Positions 59,257 to 64,000 of a stretch of DNA of 64,000 nt are shown here, in pieces. This stretch comes from Diadema setosum. Taxonomy: Eukaryota; Echinodermata; Echinoidea; Diadematoida; Diadematidae. The notes beneath the pieces were generated by a model. That model had not been told where the DNA came from. It searched no databases and worked only from the letters and a program-made list of their open reading frames with translations. Within the stretch, counting starts at the first letter, position 1; each line of letters starts with the position of its first letter. The position numbers and the translations under genes were made by a program. The DNA lies in assembly GCA_033980235.1 (NCBI GenBank), contig CM067075.1:18550844-18614843 (forward strand), in the 5' to 3' direction.

Positions 59257-60300
59257 ATAATGATAATAATAATAGTGAGACTCTTATAAAGCACACATTT
59301 CTACCTAAAAAAGATACTCAAGGCGCTATAGAACAGAGTACATATTGTGTCACGTTACAACAGTATCACAGAAACTAAGACAATATACCAACAAACAATA
59401 GGCCTATATACGTACACATACTATACATACAGGTATACAATATTGTTATTCAAATTGAAAATATATGTCTTGAGATTCTTTTTAAAACCATCAATGGAAG
59501 ATGCTTCTCTAAGAGATTTTGGTAGGCCATTCCATAGTTTTGGGCCCATATATGAAAAAGCCCAATCCCCCCTATTATGCTTGATTCGAGGTACTTAGCG
59601 AGTTTGATGAACGGAGATTACGTGGTGGTTGGTGAAGAGGTAGCCCCGGAGACCGCGCCGCCACACTGCGTGTGGCGGCTGTCGCAGTTAGTGAAGAGGA
59701 AGAGTATTTTGAAAGTAGACAGGGGCAAATTTGTGCAATGTACGGTAGACAAGAAGAAGAATCTTGAAGTTTAATACGTTTTTCTACAGGAAGCCAGTGT
59801 AGGGACCGAAGTACTGGGGTAGTATGCACAGTTTTCTTCTTGAAAGTAAGTAATCTAGCGGCACAATTCTGAAGACGTTGCAGTTTACCGAGTTCTTTTT
59901 GTGGAAGGCTGCAAAACAGAGAATTGCAGAAATCTAGACGAGACGAAATAAGAGCATGCATCAGTTTTTCTGCTGCTGATCTAGTTAAATATCTCCGAAT
60001 TGAGCCCAGGTTACGCTAATGAAATCTTACAGATTGGGATACATATGAAATGTGGTCTGTGAATGTCAGATTTGCATCATAAACAACACCAAGATTACGA
60101 ACTTTGTTCGAAGGCTTGATATTACTATTGCCAATTCTAACATAACATGTATCAGAATTCACTTTAGACAACATCTGTTTGGATCCTATCAGAATAAATT
60201 CTGACTTACTGTCATTAAATTTGAGACCATTTCTTTCCATCCATGCCTTAACATCATCAATTATACATAATTCCAATCGTTTTACAGCTTTAGAGAGTTC
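59257..60300 (-). pseudogene. LINE 3' fragment with (ATT)n tail
   Basis: On the minus strand: 60276-60016 (LINE post-RT region, KSEFILIGSKQ, RNLGVVYD), then 59961-59575 (SSRLDFCNSLF, LQRLQNCAARLLT, HWLPVEKRIK), then the last block GDWAFSYMGPKLWNGLP and FKKNLKTYIF to about 59440. A 3' UTR with GCGCCTTGAGTATC and a (TTA)n tail (59257-59273) follows. The WLPV-type C-terminus differs from the CR1-like LINE at 312. Broken and 5' truncated. Confidence 0.8.
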
Positions 60301-61158
60301 AGTCCTAGTTGGTGAAAAAGATACAAAGATAAAGATACAGCTAGTGTACAGACCCTGGCCCGTGTTCTAAACTTTCTATTTTGATTTTGTCTGCCAGTGC
60401 TGATGGTGAAAGTCACATGGTGCATGCTTCCAAAGGATTGAGATATGCTGTTAAGTGTTATTGTCATCGCTTTCATACCAACGGTTTAACATAAATTTTC
60501 AGTAGTAATTTAATTAGCCTACCTACGAATGGATACCTATGGATGATACTGAACGCAGGCTTTATACAAAGCCCCAGTATTCAGGTCCAGATTTTGTTGA
60601 TGCATTAGATTCTGTCTTGACCAATTAATTAAACGGGGGGCTGACCATTACAATTACATGTCCCAATGTCAGATAAGAAGCCCACTGTGAAGATACAGAT
60701 ACCATCGGTCTATTTGATGCATTTATTTTGTTATTGTTATTATCATTATTATTTTTTTTTTTGCTGCCACCATCACTGGATGAAAAGACTGCAGTTCATG
60801 ATATCATGCATGAAAAAGTGGGTATCTACTGGTCCGACAGACAGGTTTGACCAGTAGAAAAAATGGTTTAGTGTGCAGCCCTGGATTACCGGTAGCAAAT
60901 TGCCCTTCAACAAACTAGCTATTCACTGCTTGTTGCATTTTTTAGTAGTATCCATGCATTATGATATTATACAGTTGTTGTAGGGAGCATATTAATGTAC
61001 ACAAATGTACATGTACTCAGGTTGGAAATAAAAATGTGAAATATGATAAAATATGATTATGATGGTAATTGTCCTTGGAATTTTTGTTTGGTGACAGTTT
61101 GCATTTATATCTGAATAACTGCACTTAAGTTTGATTTAGTAATTACCCAAAATTCCAA
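60301..61158. other. Unassigned stretch
   Basis: No gene or repeat recognised. Confidence 0.35.
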
Positions 61159-61367
61159 TACTGCAAAACATAATATTCGCGGCATGAATTTTTCGCGAAT
61201 TGGAGCCGACGGCCGTTTTTGCAGCATGAAATTTTCATGAACTGCCACTGGCATTCAATGCATATAGTGTGGACAAGAACTTCTGCGTGCATTTTAATTT
61301 CGCGAATCTTTGCACTTGCGAAATTCGCGAAATTAAAATGCACGCGAACATTCCTCGTTTTACAGTA
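61159..61367. mobile_element. Palindromic MITE (TACTGTA family), copy 3
   Basis: TACTGCAAAACATAATATTC at the left and the complement ending TACAGTA at the right. Internal AATTTCGCGAATC palindromes as in the other two copies. Confidence 0.75.
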
Positions 61368-61632
61368 AATAGGGTTTCCACACACTAAACAGATGAAAGA
61401 CAAACTGTCCCCTGCTGTACAGAACACATTGTATTGTCTTTAATATTAGAGCCTATAATTAGAGCTTTTTGCCTTATGACATGAAACTTATCTTTGATAA
61501 ACTTGAGTATTGTGATGTTTATCACAGTGAAGTTGTTTTATAACATATTTTTAGAAGATTTTCGTTTTGAGAAAATTTAAAAAAAAATGATTTTTTTTTT
61601 TTCAGGTCCCATATGTATAAAAATGGCACATA

Positions 61633-62554
61633 CAGTTTAACTCGCATAAGTCGATCTTCTCGGGACTGAGCAAAACACATCGACTTAGGCGAGTTTCGAC
61701 TTGTGCGTAAGTCGAAAAAAAATTGACTTAACAGTCACACCACGCGTACATTATGTAATGTACATGTATGTTGTCTGCTCTGGAGCCGAGAGCTGGAGAG
61801 GTGTGCCGCAGCACGGGTCGCCCGGCAGGGCCGCGGCTAACTTTGCATGGACAGTGCATTAGCATTGGCACAAGTCCGATTACTTTACACCCTTGTTAAA
61901 CCTTGGGGAAGTGAATATGAACGATATTTGAGCAGTGATTGATTCCAATTTACCATACCGTGGCTTGAAATGCGTGTAGAGGTGTACTTCTGATTTACCC
62001 GTGCCCGTAACTTTCCCCCTACTTTCCGCTCTGAAAACTCAGCAGCTTCATCCATCCATGGCACAGCGCAGACTGCAAGCATACACAGACTATACACAGC
62101 CCAGTCGCTGTACGCACAACTATACAAAGCCCAGTCGCTGTACGTACGTAGCGCTAGCGCGACAGGGCTGTACCAGCGGACCTCCAAACACCAAGAGAGT
62201 TCAACAAAAGCATGCGATCGCTTTGAATTTTGATACTTTAGATCATTTTTTTTTTTTTTTGTCACCTGTCTGGTCGGGCTAGTTCTTATGTAAACAAAAA
62301 CTGGCGTCTCGTGATTTTGACAGTGATTTATTGCACAATAAAATCTTATTCGACTTAGGCACAGTGAATTTAATGGTTTTTCCATGAAAGTGTTCTTGGA
62401 ATTTCATCGACTTAGGCGAGTATTCGACTTACAAAATTCGACTTGTGAGTGAATTATTACACGTAAGTCAATGGGGAAAAATCGGGACTTTTTAAAATCA
62501 TCGACTTGCGCGATTATTCGACATATGCGATGTCGACTTAGGCGAGTTTAACTG
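61633..62554. mobile_element. pogo/Tigger-like non-autonomous element (CAGTTTAACTCGC ends)
   Basis: Left end CAGTTTAACTCGCATAAGTC and right end GACTTAGGCGAGTTTAACTG, both flanked by TA. GTCGA/TTCGACTT motifs repeat within each end. No transposase; the middle has a GC-rich segment (61780-62170). Confidence 0.75.
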
Positions 62555-62778
62555 TATTTTCACTAATGTCAAGATCATTTGGTCACCATTGTGTACATGA
62601 TTATTATTCTTGATATCAATCGTCATGATGATGTTTAATGTAATCAAAGTCCCTTTACACTATTTTTGAGGTCATGTAAGCCTCTGAAATGTCCACATAA
62701 CGTGCACATTATCTTGGACATAGATGAATGCCTCTGTGACAAAACATCGCCAAAGACAGAGTGTACTGTACGAGTGGA

Positions 62779-63570
62779 CAAAGCTATGCTTATTGGGGGA
62801 CAAAGGTCTAGGTCAGATGCAAAAATTTCAATACTTCCCCATCTCCACAGTGCCTGAGTGTATTTTCTAGAAACATAGTGTATTACCAGATTAAGATTCT
62901 CTTGGGGAAAGTTTTGGGCCACAAGGTCAAAGGTCAGGAGAAAATGCTAAAATGTGTGTTTTTTTTTGCCCTCCATATCTCAGGAATGGCTCTAGGCACC
63001 TTCATAAAATGTTGTACATTGTACATACGTATATTGACATTGATTCTCTTTGAAACTTTTGGGTCATGAGGTCAAAGGTCATGGGTCAAAGATGAGGTTT
63101 AAATGCTGAAATTATGCTATTTTCTTCATACTCTTGAAATGAATGTTTATACACTGACAGTGTGATTAAACTTGGTATTTACTGTGTATATGTATAAGGT
63201 ACGATTGTACATGTATTTCCGTACAGTGGGAAAAGTTTTGGGCCATGGGGTCAAAGTTCAGGTAAAAATGCCAAAATTTTACCTCTTTCCATATTTCAAA
63301 AGTGGCTCAAAAGTCAAGTGAAAGTGCTCAAATCCTTAAATACCTGCTCTCTCAAACAATTTAGCCAGTCCTCCATATTACACCTAGTTCAAGGAAAGTA
63401 AACACTCAACTCATTTGTTACAAGTTTTAATTCTTTCTTCTTCTTTTTTTTTACCAATTTATTATGTGAAACTGTTTTCTCTCATTCTCAAGACGTACTC
63501 GAGACCTACATACGTATAGGGAGAACCGTGCATTGTGGCGGAGGCATGCCAGTCATCTAAGGGACATTTC
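62779..63570 (+). mobile_element. Helentron-like element, family A, 3' part
   Basis: Units with GGTCAAAGGTCA near 62924, 63070 and 63258, the complement GGCGGAGGCAT at 63537-63547, a degraded hairpin and ACATTTCT at about 63564. The 5' end is missing. It stops about 100 bp before the CYP20A1 exon. Confidence 0.65.
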
Positions 63571-63668
63571 TCTTTTTTTTTTTTCTTATTTTTTATTTTT
63601 GTATTTCATGTGCTTTATAAATTAGCTTGTAATAAGGTGAATTCAACATTTGTATTTCTCTTCTTCAG

Positions 63669-63778
63669 CCTCTGTCAGAAACACTTATCCAGGGAGTGTA
63701 CTCAGCATGTTGGATTTTGCCATCTTTGCTGTCACCTTTGTGGTGTTTCTCATTGCTCTACTCATCTACTTCTATCCA
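63669..63778 (+). CDS. CYP20A1: CYP20A1-like cytochrome P450, first coding exon (partial gene)
   Basis: A pyrimidine-rich acceptor ending TTCTTCAG at 63668 opens an exon with 38 bases of 5' UTR. ATG at 63707 (A at -3) gives 24 codons, MLDFAIFAVTFVVFLIALLI then YFYP, and a donor GTGAGT at 63779. The first eleven residues equal the start of vertebrate CYP20A1 as I recall it, and the exon ends at the same Tyr-Pro. The peptide is the N-terminal membrane anchor that holds the enzyme in the ER. The heme-binding part lies beyond the window. CYP20A1 is an orphan P450 without a settled substrate. The acceptor implies at least one upstream untranslated exon. Confidence 0.78.
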
Positions 63779-63900
63779 GTGAGTTCAAAGCTGAGGGTTT
63801 TTTTTTGTTCGTGAATTGTCTTGGTGATCACTGAAAAAGAAATCCTTAGAATCTTATGGAAAACCTTGCAAAATAAATCCCTATGTTTCCCACACACTGT

Positions 63901-63903
63901 GTA

Positions 63904-63935
<32 letters not shown>
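63901..63935 (+). repeat. (GT)n microsatellite
   Basis: About 17 GT units in the first intron of the CYP20A1-like gene. Confidence 0.95.
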
Positions 63936-64000
63936 GTAGGAGGATTACAATTCTTTGTTTTGCTTTCTTTGTTTTGACTTGTTTGTTGTGTAGCAAAGGT

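Noticed and set aside
61885..62385. 166-codon minus-strand frame
   Set aside because: It lies inside the pogo/Tigger-like element, has no transposase signature, and overlaps the GC-rich filler. Likely chance.
63535..63834. 99-codon frame over the CYP20A1 exon region
   Set aside because: It is in a different frame from the anchor peptide and runs through acceptor, donor and poly-T sequence. It is a shadow.

Overview
The window is eukaryotic, repeat-rich DNA, most likely from a marine invertebrate deuterostome, with an echinoderm the best guess. This rests on spliced genes with GT-AG introns, a CR1-type LINE with an NPGP (2A-like) motif, a short-LTR Ty3/gypsy element, dense palindromic MITEs, and dispersed families rich in GGTCAAAGGTCA plus GTCC microsatellites. 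The species cannot be fixed from sequence alone.

Three host genes can be supported. (1) At 13131-14607 (+) a two-exon gene encodes a 186-residue UMAD1-like protein with a C-terminal UMA domain (ESCRT-I related). (2) At 46610-47669 (-) a two-exon gene encodes a 75-residue LYR-motif protein that matches, across the splice junction, the microprotein vertebrates make from the upstream ORF of MIEF1. (3) At 63669-63778 (+) lies the first coding exon of a CYP20A1-like cytochrome P450; the gene runs off the right edge. An ETS plus CRE composite site at 54859-54872 lies between the last two genes, which point away from each other, and is a candidate shared promoter.

Almost everything else is mobile DNA, often nested. 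148-5693: a palindromic MITE split by a full-length LINE (312-5104, intact 1202-residue ORF, 8-bp target duplication). 6454-8707: a 2.2-kb element of Helitron2/Helentron-like form. 9336-12207: two more elements of that form around a LINE fragment. 12.6-15.8 kb: small MITEs around the UMAD1-like gene and a tandem array with X-box motifs. 16.4-17.7 kb: another Helentron-like copy. 20.8-24.8 kb: MITEs, a long hairpin and a tandemly built Helentron-like element. 25-28.8 kb: a tRNA-derived SINE, a possible Penelope-like relic, a 2.3-kb element with ~650-bp inverted arms, and a LINE tail. 29073-35185: a complete but decayed Ty3/gypsy element with a MITE in pol. 36.3-40.6 kb: a mariner-like long-TIR element and a 3-kb foldback built of YY1-motif units. 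42.9-46.4 kb: palindromic MITEs and minus-strand Helentron-like copies. 48.9-55 kb: MITEs, a second tandem Helentron-like copy inside a mariner MITE, and a region with a recurring GTAACTGACGTTAC motif. 55.4-60.3 kb: two decayed LINEs and a nested MITE. 61.1-63.6 kb: a MITE, a pogo/Tigger-like element and a last Helentron-like fragment beside the CYP20A1 exon.

The main structural observation is that four sequence families unrelated in their termini share one plan: a 5' inverted motif forming a hairpin, a simple-sequence tract, a body of repeated units (usually with GGTCA half-sites), the complementary motif near the 3' end, a terminal hairpin, then usually CTAG. This is the plan known for non-autonomous Helitron2/Helentron (DINE/HINE-type) elements.
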